Source: Bacteroidota bacterium (GTDB taxonomy: Bacteria; Bacteroidota; Ignavibacteria; UBA10030). From it: a DNA stretch of 64,000 nucleotides. Below, piece by piece: positions 52,963 to 61,976 of this stretch (positions are counted from its first letter, which is position 1; each line of letters starts with the position of its first letter). The stretch covers positions 1-64,000 of the forward strand of contig JALONQ010000002.1 in NCBI GenBank assembly GCA_025454835.1, in the 5' to 3' direction. The notes under the pieces were generated by a model. That model saw nothing but the letters and a program-made list of their open reading frames with translations. It was not told where the DNA came from and made no database searches. The position numbers and the translations under genes were made by a program.

Positions 52963-55370
52963 CGTTCCGGCTCCAGCCGAAGCCGACGCGTTACGGTCCT
53001 CTCAACACGTGCAGGATCCATCGGCACGATGCGCGACCCGCCGCTCAGCCACAGCGGGATCTGGTCGTCGTAGTGTTCGTGGAAGGCCTGCCCCGACTGG
53101 CCGGGCGGCAGCACTGAGCGCGTACGATTCACATCCGACAGGTCGTAGACTTGGCGCGTCGACGGCCCGACGGTCATGCGATACGGCTGCGTCAGCGTAT
53201 AGTAGCCCACGCTGACAGTGGAATGCGATCCACGGACAGGGAACGGCCCGTTGTTGAAGATGAGCGCAAGCCGGGGGTCGGCGCCGAAGGCGTGCTCGAA
53301 GGTCACCGTATGGATCCGGTCCCAACTCCACGTGCGAACCTCAGGACCCAGACGGTCCGAAAGCTCCAAGACCGCGGCGCTGAACGCGCGCCGGATGATA
53401 TCGTCACGCGACTCGACAGCCGGCGTGCGAACATCATCGAACCACGGCGACGCGGGCCGGTGCAGCAGTCGCTCGACCGTGGTCAACGGCATGCTGGCCA
53501 GCGTATCGTAGACCGACAAGAGGTCGGGACCCAACTCATCCGCGAGTGTCTCAGTCACAAGGCGGTTGTACGTCGCCTCGAAGATGCTTGCCGCCGGCGA
53601 ACTCTCTTGGAGCCGATGGTCCCACGACCGCAGATACACGAGCGCGCGCCTTTCGGTGTTCGAGGCGCTCGATTCGGGTACGGAAGACACGATGAGCGGA
53701 GCGACCCGACGCGCCAACGGAGAAAGGACGTCGAGCTGCAGTCGTACCATGTCCTCGACCGTGATCAGCGAATCCCCGCGCAGGACCTCATGCAGGCGCT
53801 CGGCCCGCCATGACGGCTCCCAGATGTGCGAGATGTGATACGGGAATTCATCGCCGATGATCTTGTTGTTGGCCGTTACGATATAGCCTTGACGAGGGTT
53901 GTAGCTGAACGGCAGCGAAGAGGTCGGAATGAAGCCGTCCCAGTCGCTCGCCGAGAGCCATCCGGCAGAGGGAAGCCACGCATGGCCCTCCGGGCGGATC
54001 GGAAGCCGCCCGCTGGTCTGGACCCCAATATTGCCGGCCGTGTCGGCATAGATGATATTCTGGGCTGGAGCCGCAAGATGCTCCAACGCCGAACGAAACT
54101 CCGACCATGAGGTGGCCCGGTTGAGCATGAAGAAGGCCCGACCATCGTTCGACGGCTCATGGCCGCTCCACCGCATCGACAAGAGCTCCCTCGAGAACTT
54201 GGCCGCAGCTTCGATCCGATTGACGACGGGACCGCGATGTGTCGCGTAGATCGTCAGGACGATCGGGTCGCCGTCCCGTACGACGATCGTGTCTTCCCGC
54301 ACCGACAGTGGCCGCCAGGAACCGTCCACCTCATAGCGTGTTGGGTGGACCGGATCATCCACCCGCTCGACGTAGAAGTCGTGGTCATCCATCATCGCAT
54401 TCGTCAACCCCCACGCGATGGCCCGGTTGCGTCCGATGATGACGAACGGAACACCGGGAATGCAAAGGCCGGAGACCTCCAACCCGGGCGCCGTCAGGTG
54501 CGATTCGTGAAAGCGTCCGGGCGTCATCAACATCAGGTGGGGATCGTTGGCCAGGATCGGCTTTCCCGATCGCGTGCGTGAGCCAGCCACGACCCATGAG
54601 TTGCTGCCATGGCCCAAGGAAGACCACCCCAGCACGCGACGCGCGGCTTGTTCGGCATCCAGGAATTCCCGGAATCCCAGGGCTCGCGCCTTCCGTTCTT
54701 GTGCCGGCACGATCAGCGGCGCATCACCAGGCCAGGATGGGAAGAGCTCCATCGCGCGTTCGAGACCGAATCGCTCTACGAGCACGCCGAGGGTCACATC
54801 CATCCACCTCGAATAGTCGAGTTCCCATGCCATCAGGCGGCTGACGAGCAGCGAATGCCGTACGGTCCACGGCTCCGGCTCCAGACCGAGCAGGTCGAAT
54901 TCGAGCGGACGACGTCCCTTCGTCGAATTGATGTGAGCATTCACTCCTTCAGCGTAGGCCGTCAGAGCATCACGCGTCTCCGCGTCGAGGATCCCCTCCG
55001 TCCGGACTGCTACCTCCCATAGACCGATCGTGCGCAGGAGACGATCCACAGGAATACCCGCGGCACCGACAGCCTCGGCCAATCGTCCCATCCCCACCCT
55101 GCGGATGAGCTCCATCTGCCACAAGCGATCTTGGGCATGGACATATCCCAGAGCTCGGTACGCATCGGTCGTCGATGACGCGGTGATATGCACCATTCCG
55201 TAGGCATCACGGACGACATCGACGCTTGCGTTCAGAGGGGCCACGATGGCGCGACCATCAACGGTAGGGAAGGAACGCCGGACCAGCCACGCGCCGACCG
55301 CAGCGAGGACCAGCACGATGATGAGGAGGATGGAAACAACGCCCCACAGGCGTCGGGATCGGTCGGTCAC
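52959..55370 (-). CDS. penicillin-acylase-family Ntn hydrolase
   Basis: An 803-residue precursor of the penicillin G acylase/acyl-homoserine-lactone acylase superfamily. An N-terminal membrane segment (LWGVVSILLIIVLVLAAVGAWLV) places it in the periplasm, anchored or with a signal. The alpha chain includes VDVVRDAYGMVHITA and YVHAQDRLWQMEL. Self-cleavage would expose the Ser nucleophile in SLGHGSNSWVVAGSRT, followed by GKPILANDPHL, as the family requires. The beta chain runs to the end. GTG at 55370 is the best start: longer openings begin at TTG and would precede the hydrophobic anchor with unusual sequence. The substrate is unknown. Confidence 0.9.
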   Translation of the reverse strand: MTDRSRRLWGVVSILLIIVLVLAAVGAWLVRRSFPTVDGRAIVAPLNASVDVVRDAYGMVHITASSTTDAYRALGYVHAQDRLWQMELIRRVGMGRLAEAVGAAGIPVDRLLRTIGLWEVAVRTEGILDAETRDALTAYAEGVNAHINSTKGRRPLEFDLLGLEPEPWTVRHSLLVSRLMAWELDYSRWMDVTLGVLVERFGLERAMELFPSWPGDAPLIVPAQERKARALGFREFLDAEQAARRVLGWSSLGHGSNSWVVAGSRTRSGKPILANDPHLMLMTPGRFHESHLTAPGLEVSGLCIPGVPFVIIGRNRAIAWGLTNAMMDDHDFYVERVDDPVHPTRYEVDGSWRPLSVREDTIVVRDGDPIVLTIYATHRGPVVNRIEAAAKFSRELLSMRWSGHEPSNDGRAFFMLNRATSWSEFRSALEHLAAPAQNIIYADTAGNIGVQTSGRLPIRPEGHAWLPSAGWLSASDWDGFIPTSSLPFSYNPRQGYIVTANNKIIGDEFPYHISHIWEPSWRAERLHEVLRGDSLITVEDMVRLQLDVLSPLARRVAPLIVSSVPESSASNTERRALVYLRSWDHRLQESSPAASIFEATYNRLVTETLADELGPDLLSVYDTLASMPLTTVERLLHRPASPWFDDVRTPAVESRDDIIRRAFSAAVLELSDRLGPEVRTWSWDRIHTVTFEHAFGADPRLALIFNNGPFPVRGSHSTVSVGYYTLTQPYRMTVGPSTRQVYDLSDVNRTRSVLPPGQSGQAFHEHYDDQIPLWLSGGSRIVPMDPARVERTVTRRLRLEPER

Positions 55371-55400
55371 GTCAATGAGGTCAGTTGGATGGAACGCAGA

Positions 55401-55433
55401 ACGCCCCGGCCCGCTATGCGCGAACCGGGGCGT
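55401..55433 (-). terminator. hairpin between FadL-like and acylase genes
   Basis: A 9-bp perfect GC stem (55401-55409, ACGCCCCGG, with 55425-55433). On the minus strand it is followed by TCTGCGTTCC. It lies between the FadL-like stop (55555) and the acylase start (55370), so it could terminate the former or attenuate the latter. Confidence 0.45.
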
Positions 55434-55554
55434 AATGTACCCAAAGGCCGAACGCCATTCAACCAAGCCCAACCCCGAAACCTGCAGCGAACGGGACCAA
55501 GGCTCAACCGCTCATCCGACGTCCGGTCCTCGAACGGAAGACCTCCGCATCCTG

Positions 55555-57042
55555 CTAGAACCGGTATGTGACGCCGACCGAGATCCTCAGGTTTTCGAGC
55601 GCCTCTGTCGTCGAGGCCGGCGGCAGACCATCGATGTAGTAGTTGTCCCGGAACGACGACCATCGACCGAAAGAGCCGCCGACGTTCAGCATGGCGTTCG
55701 AATCAAGTCGTACGCCCAGGCCTCCCGTCACTACGCGTTGATCATAGCTCGACGGATCATCTTTGTAGGGAGACGGAACCAGACTGTACCCGCCGCGAAG
55801 GACGACGCCGAGGTCCCACAAGTGCACCTCAACCCCGCCTTTCAGATTGACCGTCTCGCGAAAGCTCTTCTTGATATAGCGATTCTCGGCCAGGAGATCG
55901 GGGTGATCGGAATCGAATCGCACTTGCGTCCAATCGGTGTACTCCGCGTCCCCGCTCAATGCCAGCCAATCCGTGACATTGACACTCGCTCCGCCGCTGA
56001 ACACCACTGGGGTCACAACCTTGTACGTGGTCCGGTCCGAGAACGACTTTTCGTAGCTGCTACCGTCGTCGAAAAAGCTCTTCCCCTCGTCGGTGAACGT
56101 CTCCTGCAATTCCAGCGTCGTCGGCGTTCGCAGAGCCAAGCCGATCCGATATCGACCCTGTTGGCGCATCAGCAATCCGAAGAGCATGTTGAACCCGCTC
56201 AGCTCGCTTTCAATGGTGCTGACGTACGAGAACCGGTCGACATTGTAGGGAAAGGCATAGGAGCTTTGATAGACTCCACGGCTGTCCGTCTCGACAAACT
56301 CCCGGTCATACGAATACGTGCCCGATACGAAGTTCAACGAGAATCCCAACGACAGATTACGTGCGACATCGACCGCTCCGCCGAACGACCAATGATTCAC
56401 TCCTCCCCCTTCGAAGACGGTCCCGGTTTGACCGACGCTGTCGGTGAGGATCGGATAGAGAAACCCGTTCATCGTATCCGCCAGCCAGATCTGATAAGGA
56501 ATGTTGCGCCGGAGAAGCTCGCGCTCCTCATCCAGCGTCAGCTGATAGAGGTCCACTGCCTTGTTCTGGTGAGTGTAGCCAGGCAACATGGACGGCACGA
56601 TCGAACTCGTGGCATTGAAGCCGCCGAAGTTCGCTGTCGAAGTGAAGTTCGCGACACGTCCATACCCAAGGGCGAAGGATAGGCTTCCACGGGTCGTCGG
56701 TATCGGATAGACCAACCCGACATGATCAAGCAGGGTGGCTGAATTGTCCGACCCGGTCACCGTTCCAAGGTAGCCTGCGTCGTTCGTGATGCCGTTCCGC
56801 GCGAATCCGATCGAGAATTCGTAGTCCCGCAGGCTCGCAAGCCCGGCCGGATTCGAGAACAGCGCAGTGTAGTCTTCGGCGCGAGCCACGGAGGTTCCGC
56901 CGAGAGCCATCGAGCGCGCCCCGACAGGGGCATTGAAGGTGGAGAAGCGGAGCGCATCCTCGGCGAACTGCCCATAGGCCGCGCCGGAGGTCAACAGTCC
57001 GAGGGCGGTGAGGGCGAACGATCGGATCCTGAACGAGATCAT
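55555..57042 (-). CDS. OmpP1/FadL-like outer-membrane protein
   Basis: A 495-residue beta-barrel with signal peptide MISFRIRSFALTALGLLTSGAAYG. The N-terminal plug region ALRFSTFNAPVGARSMALGGTSVARAEDYTALFSNPAGLA contains the NPAGL motif of the OmpP1/FadL transport family. The rest alternates aromatic strands and ends in VGVTYRF with C-terminal Phe, the usual outer-membrane signature. It probably admits hydrophobic compounds. The W/Y-rich lipoprotein gene precedes it by 24 bases in the same operon. Confidence 0.88.
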   Translation of the reverse strand: MISFRIRSFALTALGLLTSGAAYGQFAEDALRFSTFNAPVGARSMALGGTSVARAEDYTALFSNPAGLASLRDYEFSIGFARNGITNDAGYLGTVTGSDNSATLLDHVGLVYPIPTTRGSLSFALGYGRVANFTSTANFGGFNATSSIVPSMLPGYTHQNKAVDLYQLTLDEERELLRRNIPYQIWLADTMNGFLYPILTDSVGQTGTVFEGGGVNHWSFGGAVDVARNLSLGFSLNFVSGTYSYDREFVETDSRGVYQSSYAFPYNVDRFSYVSTIESELSGFNMLFGLLMRQQGRYRIGLALRTPTTLELQETFTDEGKSFFDDGSSYEKSFSDRTTYKVVTPVVFSGGASVNVTDWLALSGDAEYTDWTQVRFDSDHPDLLAENRYIKKSFRETVNLKGGVEVHLWDLGVVLRGGYSLVPSPYKDDPSSYDQRVVTGGLGVRLDSNAMLNVGGSFGRWSSFRDNYYIDGLPPASTTEALENLRISVGVTYRF

Positions 57043-57066
57043 AGGTGTGCGTTTGACAAGTGCTGG

Positions 57067-58020
57067 TTAGCGAGATCGCGTGCTGCCTGAAGAGCGACTT
57101 CCGCCATTCGACGAGGACGGCGAGGACGACGGCGATGGCGACGAGCTACGCGACGGCGCCGGGGCCGACGGCGGTGGCGAATACGAAGGAGCCGGACGAG
57201 CGGCCGATTCTGTTCGGCCCGATGAGCGCTCCGATGAACCCGACGAACCTGAGGACGACGACCCGCCGGAGGATGACGAGCCCGACGATCGCCCGAAGAA
57301 CTCGGGCAACGACCAACTGCGTGCCGGCGTCGAAGATCTCCGGTCCGTCGAAGTCCGCGTACGGCTTGCGCTTGGTGCAGGACGCGTCGACGTGGTGGCC
57401 GAGGGACTGCGGCCCGCCGTGCCGGGCGTCGTGGCTCGCACATCCGTTCGGCCCGCAGAGCTGCGGCCCGAAGACGAACCCGAAGACGAACCGCCCCCCA
57501 CACTCATCGAGCGCACTCCGTCGTAGTCGCTACGTGTCGTCGTGCCGGAGCGCCGTGTGCCTGACGATCGTGTGGTCGTGCGACTGTCGGTCGAGTACCA
57601 TCCGCCATGGTGGCCACCATCAACCCATGGGCGATCATAGTAGTAGTACCAGCCGGCGTAGCCACTCCAGGTGTACCACGGCCGCTCCCACCACCAGGGA
57701 TAGGCAACCGTGCATCCCCAGGGATCCCACGCATACCAAGGGTCATAGATGACGACAGAAGGGTACCTGGAAGGATAGTAGTAGTCGAATCCGATGGGCG
57801 GCCGGCGGTCTTCACTCCATTCGTCGTATGCACTGCTGGAGTCGGAGATCGCGACGGAATCCTCAGGAAGGACATCGGCCGAGTTGTCATATGCGGCATC
57901 TTCCTGTTGATACGTCGCATACCTATCTGGTTCATCATACGTCGCCAACTGAGTATAGCAGCCCTGAAGGAATATGAGACTCCCGGCGAGCAGGAAGGGC
58001 GACACAATGGACTTTTTCAT
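57067..58020 (-). CDS. aromatic- and serine-rich low-complexity lipoprotein
   Basis: A 317-residue protein with signal peptide MKKSIVSPFLLAGSLIFLQ and lipobox LQGC, so lipid-anchored. Three zones follow. An acidic spacer (~25-75) is first. A remarkably Trp/Tyr/Pro-rich stretch (~78-145; YDPWYAWDPWGC, AYPWWWERPWYTW, GWYYYYDRPW) is second. A long Ser/Arg/Thr/Gly/Pro low-complexity tail makes up the last ~160 residues. No enzyme motif is present. The tail suggests an extended cell-wall or surface linker. ATG at 58020 is used; a second two codons upstream is possible. It is co-transcribed with the FadL-like barrel. Confidence 0.75.
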   Translation of the reverse strand: MKKSIVSPFLLAGSLIFLQGCYTQLATYDEPDRYATYQQEDAAYDNSADVLPEDSVAISDSSSAYDEWSEDRRPPIGFDYYYPSRYPSVVIYDPWYAWDPWGCTVAYPWWWERPWYTWSGYAGWYYYYDRPWVDGGHHGGWYSTDSRTTTRSSGTRRSGTTTRSDYDGVRSMSVGGGSSSGSSSGRSSAGRTDVRATTPGTAGRSPSATTSTRPAPSASRTRTSTDRRSSTPARSWSLPEFFGRSSGSSSSGGSSSSGSSGSSERSSGRTESAARPAPSYSPPPSAPAPSRSSSPSPSSSPSSSNGGSRSSGSTRSR

Positions 58021-58182
58021 GGGCATTCTCTTTCAGTCGATTCCATGGCTTCAATCCCTGTGCCGTGGTTTATACCACCAACGGCCTGATTTCCTTTGAT
58101 TTTCGGCAATATTGGGGGGCAACGGCACGCACCGCAGGAACAGTGTACGGCAAACTACACAATCGATCTGCGAAATCGAGCC

Positions 58183-58231
58183 AAAACGGCGACAGGGCGC
58201 CGAGGGAGATCCTCCCCCAGACACCCTGTCG
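58183..58231 (-). terminator. intrinsic terminator of barrel gene 58252-59019
   Basis: CGACAGGG/CCCTGTCG (58190-58197 with 58224-58231) enclose an inner GAGGGAG/CTCCCCC hairpin and on the minus strand lead into CCGTTTTGG. It lies 20 bases past the stop at 58252. The remaining bases to 58020 hold a small palindrome GTGGT-N4-ACCAC (58065-58078) near the expected promoter of the lipoprotein operon. Confidence 0.65.
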
Positions 58232-58251
58232 AACACCGGCAGTTGATCTGA

Positions 58252-59019
58252 TCAGAGCGTGCCGACGTAGTCGATCTGAAGAAGCCTGTTGCCGACGCTC
58301 ACGTTCTGCTGGTTCTTGATCACGTTCTTGAGGTCAAAGCCCACGACGACCCCTTTCCCCCAATGCCAGCGGAAGGCCAGATTCAGGTAGCCTCGACCCC
58401 GGCCGACAGCACGGCCATGATCATCATTGAAGCCAAAGTCATACTCGGCGACGATCGAGATGTCCTGCCCGATCGATTTCTCCACGCCGAGGTAGGCATT
58501 CATGTCTTTGTCGCCGTCCTTCCTCTCCGCGGTGAAGTTGATGCCGCCATGGATGCTCAGGTTGCCCAAGAAGGCATAGTTTCGGCTTGCGGCGACATAC
58601 GCGCCAGGCGACTTGATGGCGAAGCGATCGAGGCTGTCAAGAAATGTCTCCCGACCCTGCGAGTCGAACCCGACGACGATCGCCGGAAGCAGGCTTCCTT
58701 CGTTGAAGACCCGCAGTTTCGCCTGGACGCCCGGTAGTGGGTTCATTCGGATGGCATGAGGACCGATGATGTCCGTCCCCCCGTATGAGATGCCGAACAT
58801 GAAGCGGTCGAATACGCCGACCGAGAGTCCGACCAGCATGCCTCCGTTCTGGAAGTAGGTGGATGAGACCAGGTACGAAGCGCGTTTCAAGATGCCAGCG
58901 GTCGGCTTGTCGACTAACGCTATGGGCTCGTTCGTTGCCGCGTCACCGGCGTATCCCTGCGCCACCGCGCCGGTCGCCAGAAGGGCCGTGAGAAGGATCG
59001 AAACAGTCAATGGTCGCAT
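58252..59019 (-). CDS. outer-membrane beta-barrel protein of unknown function
   Basis: A 255-residue protein with signal peptide MRPLTVSILLTALLATGAVAQ. The mature part shows amphipathic strands (MLVGLSVGVFDRFMFGISYGGTDIIG, PAIVVGFDSQG, ISIVAEYDFGFNDD, GYLNLAFRWHWGKGVVVGFDLKNV). The glycine/aromatic pattern fits a small outer-membrane barrel of about ten to twelve strands. The GILKRASYLVSSTYFQNGG opening looks family-specific, but I cannot name it. TGGAG lies 5 bases before the ATG at 59019. The amidohydrolase gene is 13 bases upstream. Confidence 0.75.
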   Translation of the reverse strand: MRPLTVSILLTALLATGAVAQGYAGDAATNEPIALVDKPTAGILKRASYLVSSTYFQNGGMLVGLSVGVFDRFMFGISYGGTDIIGPHAIRMNPLPGVQAKLRVFNEGSLLPAIVVGFDSQGRETFLDSLDRFAIKSPGAYVAASRNYAFLGNLSIHGGINFTAERKDGDKDMNAYLGVEKSIGQDISIVAEYDFGFNDDHGRAVGRGRGYLNLAFRWHWGKGVVVGFDLKNVIKNQQNVSVGNRLLQIDYVGTL

Positions 59020-59032
59020 ACGGTCTCCAGGT

Positions 59033-60532
59033 TCACACATCGTCTTCGCCGAACACCCGCCGGACAGTTGGAGGAAGCTCCTGAGCCGGGGGCGCCTTCG
59101 GATGAAGCGGCAGGATCGGACCGGCCGTGCGGTTCGCAACGGGACGCTTCACGATCTTGAATCCTTCTTCGAACTCCGCGTTCTCTTCTTCCCCCCGCTC
59201 TGCCCCGGCCGGTTCTACCGGGACCGCCGGAGGGGCTTGTCCGGTCTGTACTTCCAAAGGTGCGAACGCCAACAGACGACGCAGGTCAGACGCGAGATCC
59301 TCTTCGGCGTACATCATGATCGTTCCCTCACGCACGTAGAACTCTCCATTCACCATCACATCGGTGATATCCGATTCGCCGATGCGTTCGACGAGCAGCT
59401 CGGCCACGGTCGCAGGATCGAGAACCTGCAGCGCCGCCCGCATATCGGCGAAGGGCGAACGGAGCATCACGAGGTCCGCCTTCTTTCCGACCGTCACCGA
59501 GCCGAGTTCCTGTCCAACGCCAAGATACTGCGCCGCCAGCAAGGTATGTTGTCGCAACAGATCCATGGCCGGAGCCCTGTACCATTGCAGTGCTTGGCGC
59601 ACGTTCTGCCAGGGCCGCACCGGCCCCCAGTCTGTCACCAAGACCGTCGGAATACCGGCTGACATCAGAAGAGCGATCGGCGGTGGCTCGAAGCCTTTGG
59701 CCGTGCTCGCCAACGGCGACACGGCGATCGACGCTCCGGATGCATGCAGACGCGCGGCTTCGTCCTTGTCGACGGCCGAGAAGTGGATGGCCAGGTTCGG
59801 CGCACCGATCACGCGAAATTCATTCAGCACGTCGACGAACGACTTGCGGAAGTTCTTCCGTACCGCTTCTGCGTCGCGCGCTGTTTCTCCCATGTGGATC
59901 GCGATCGGCAGACCGTGCTCGCGAGCAAGACGCATCGTCGTCTGAAGGTTGTACGTCGTCAGCTCTTCGGACGCCGGCAAAGCGAGGCTGAACGCCATCG
60001 ATGAAGAGCGCGCCGACCGCAAGGACTCCAACTGGTCGCCGTTGTGGACGCACAGCATTCCGCGAAGCGAGGTGACATGAAAGGCCGCGATGCTGGCCGC
60101 GAAGGCCGCGTCGGTGTCGGGCCGCCCGTACTCGGCAACGGTCGTGACCCCTGCCCGCAGGGCATGGAAGTACGCGGCCCGATACAGCGTCAACCAGTCA
60201 TCGTGGGTCGCTTTGGTGCGCAAGTGATCGTCGAGCGCACGGTAGCCTTTGAGCCGGCCCCATTGGCTGGCGGGCGCCCCGGCCGTGAGGAGCGACAAGA
60301 GCGACGATTCACCGTGATAGTGCGCGTCGATGAAGCCCGGTAGGAGCACGCGACCGCTGCCGTCGATGCGCTCGGCATTGGGAAACTGCGCCTGGAACGC
60401 CTGGCTCACGGGACCGATCGCCGAGATGCGGTCGTTCCGGATCACCACCGTCGAGAGGCCCCCTGACCCGGCGGAGTCGCACGCCAGGACGTAGACCCGA
60501 TCGATGATCTTCACGGTATCGTGAACGGTCAT
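59033..60532 (-). CDS. metal-dependent amidohydrolase
   Basis: A 499-residue TIM-barrel hydrolase of the amidohydrolase superfamily. Metal ligands are visible: H-x-H in GFIDAHYHGESS (~68-72), His in PIAIHMGETARD, His in NLAIHFSAVDKDEA and Asp in VLVTDWGPVRPW. The C-terminal composite sheet (GSVTVGKKADLVML) belongs to the cytosine-deaminase/imidazolonepropionase/chlorohydrolase branch. No carboxylated Lys is evident, so it probably has a single metal. A ~90-residue Pro/Glu-rich tail follows the enzyme domain, which is unusual. No signal peptide is seen. The substrate is unknown. Confidence 0.87.
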   Translation of the reverse strand: MTVHDTVKIIDRVYVLACDSAGSGGLSTVVIRNDRISAIGPVSQAFQAQFPNAERIDGSGRVLLPGFIDAHYHGESSLLSLLTAGAPASQWGRLKGYRALDDHLRTKATHDDWLTLYRAAYFHALRAGVTTVAEYGRPDTDAAFAASIAAFHVTSLRGMLCVHNGDQLESLRSARSSSMAFSLALPASEELTTYNLQTTMRLAREHGLPIAIHMGETARDAEAVRKNFRKSFVDVLNEFRVIGAPNLAIHFSAVDKDEAARLHASGASIAVSPLASTAKGFEPPPIALLMSAGIPTVLVTDWGPVRPWQNVRQALQWYRAPAMDLLRQHTLLAAQYLGVGQELGSVTVGKKADLVMLRSPFADMRAALQVLDPATVAELLVERIGESDITDVMVNGEFYVREGTIMMYAEEDLASDLRRLLAFAPLEVQTGQAPPAVPVEPAGAERGEEENAEFEEGFKIVKRPVANRTAGPILPLHPKAPPAQELPPTVRRVFGEDDV

Positions 60533-60536
60533 GGGG

Positions 60537-61970
60537 TCAGGCCCGCTTCCAGCCGGTGCCGTCCTTACGGTCTTCGAGGACGATCCCGATCGCTTTCAAG
60601 CCGTCCCGGATCCGGTCCGAGAGGGCGAAGTTCTTCGCGGCCCGCGCCTCGTTGCGAAGCGCGATCAACAGCTCCATCACCTTCGCTCCATCACTCCCTC
60701 CCTCTCCCCCGGCCGCCGTCAGCTCGTCCGAGATGATCCCCAGCACGCCGCCGCCCAATTCCCGGAAAACGGCGTCGGCCGACGTCAGACCCTCGAACGT
60801 CATCCCGCCCGACGCGAGCCGGCTGTTGATCTCCTTCGAAAGATCGAAGAGAACGGCGATGGCCTGCGGCGTGTTCAGGTCGTCCTCCAGCGCCTCGACG
60901 ATGCGGGCCTGATAGGGCGAAGCATCGAATGCGGAAGCCGTCGGGGTCGGCGACTGCGTCGCTTGGCGCAGCGCCTTGACCGTATTCAGAAGCCGCTCAA
61001 ACCCTGTCTTCGCTCCCTGCATCGCTTGTTCGCTGAAATCCAGCGTGCTGCGGTAGTGCCCCTGCAGGATGAAGAATCGGACCACGAGCGGATGGAAGGT
61101 TCTGAACAGGTCCTTGAGCGTCGTGAAATTGCCCAACGACTTCGACATCTTCTGGCCGTTGACCGTCACCAGGTTGTTATGGATCCAGTAGCGCGCGAAG
61201 GGATGGCCGGTGGCGCAAACGCTCTGCGCGATCTCGCACTCATGGTGCGGAAACTGATTGTCGAGCCCGCCGCCATGGATGTCGAACGTCTCGCCCAGGT
61301 ACTTCATGGACATCGCCGAGCACTCGACATGCCAGCCGGGAAAGCCCTCACCCCACGGGCTGGGCCACCGCATGATGTGCTCCGGGTCGGCCTTCTTCCA
61401 AAGCGCGAAATCTTCCGGATTCCGCTTCTCGGAACGCGTGCCGACGCGCGTGCCACCCACGGCTTCGTCGATCGTCCGGCCGGAGAGCTTGCCGTACTCG
61501 GGATACTTTCTGACGTCGAAGTAGACGGAGCCGCCCACCTCATACGCGAATTCCTTTTCGATCAGCGTCTTGACGACCTCGATCTGTTCGATGATGTGCC
61601 CCGTCGCGCGCGGCGAGATGTCGGGCCGTTGAATGCCCAGGGCGTCCATGTCGTCGAAGTAGCTCCGCGTGATCGTCTCGGCGATCATCATCGGATGGGC
61701 ATGTTCGATGCGCGACTGCTTGAGCATGCGGTCTTCGCCGTCGTCGAGCAGATGGCCGACGTCCGTGATGTTCTGCACATACACGACCTTGTAGCCGCTG
61801 GATCGCAGGAAGCGGACGAGCACGTCGAACGACACATACGATTTTCCGTGGCCGACGTGCGAGTGGCTGTAGACGGTGGGACCGCAGACATAGATCCCAA
61901 CGTGTCCGGGGACGAGCGGAGAAAAGACCTCTTTCGAACGCGTCAGCGAATTGAAGATCGTCAGGGGCAT
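60537..61970 (-). CDS. cysS: cysteinyl-tRNA synthetase
   Basis: A 477-residue class I synthetase. The active-site Zn/Cys region [25 protein letters not shown] holds the HxGH-type motif. [15 protein letters not shown] and HHECEIAQS supply Zn ligands. KMSKSLGNF is the KMSKS loop. The C-terminal DALR-type helical part (~350-470) is complete. It charges tRNA-Cys. It begins 6 bases after recN and ends 4 bases before the amidohydrolase start, so it is in an operon with both. Confidence 0.97.
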   Translation of the reverse strand: MPLTIFNSLTRSKEVFSPLVPGHVGIYVCGPTVYSHSHVGHGKSYVSFDVLVRFLRSSGYKVVYVQNITDVGHLLDDGEDRMLKQSRIEHAHPMMIAETITRSYFDDMDALGIQRPDISPRATGHIIEQIEVVKTLIEKEFAYEVGGSVYFDVRKYPEYGKLSGRTIDEAVGGTRVGTRSEKRNPEDFALWKKADPEHIMRWPSPWGEGFPGWHVECSAMSMKYLGETFDIHGGGLDNQFPHHECEIAQSVCATGHPFARYWIHNNLVTVNGQKMSKSLGNFTTLKDLFRTFHPLVVRFFILQGHYRSTLDFSEQAMQGAKTGFERLLNTVKALRQATQSPTPTASAFDASPYQARIVEALEDDLNTPQAIAVLFDLSKEINSRLASGGMTFEGLTSADAVFRELGGGVLGIISDELTAAGGEGGSDGAKVMELLIALRNEARAAKNFALSDRIRDGLKAIGIVLEDRKDGTGWKRA

Positions 61971-61976
61971 GGTGGC

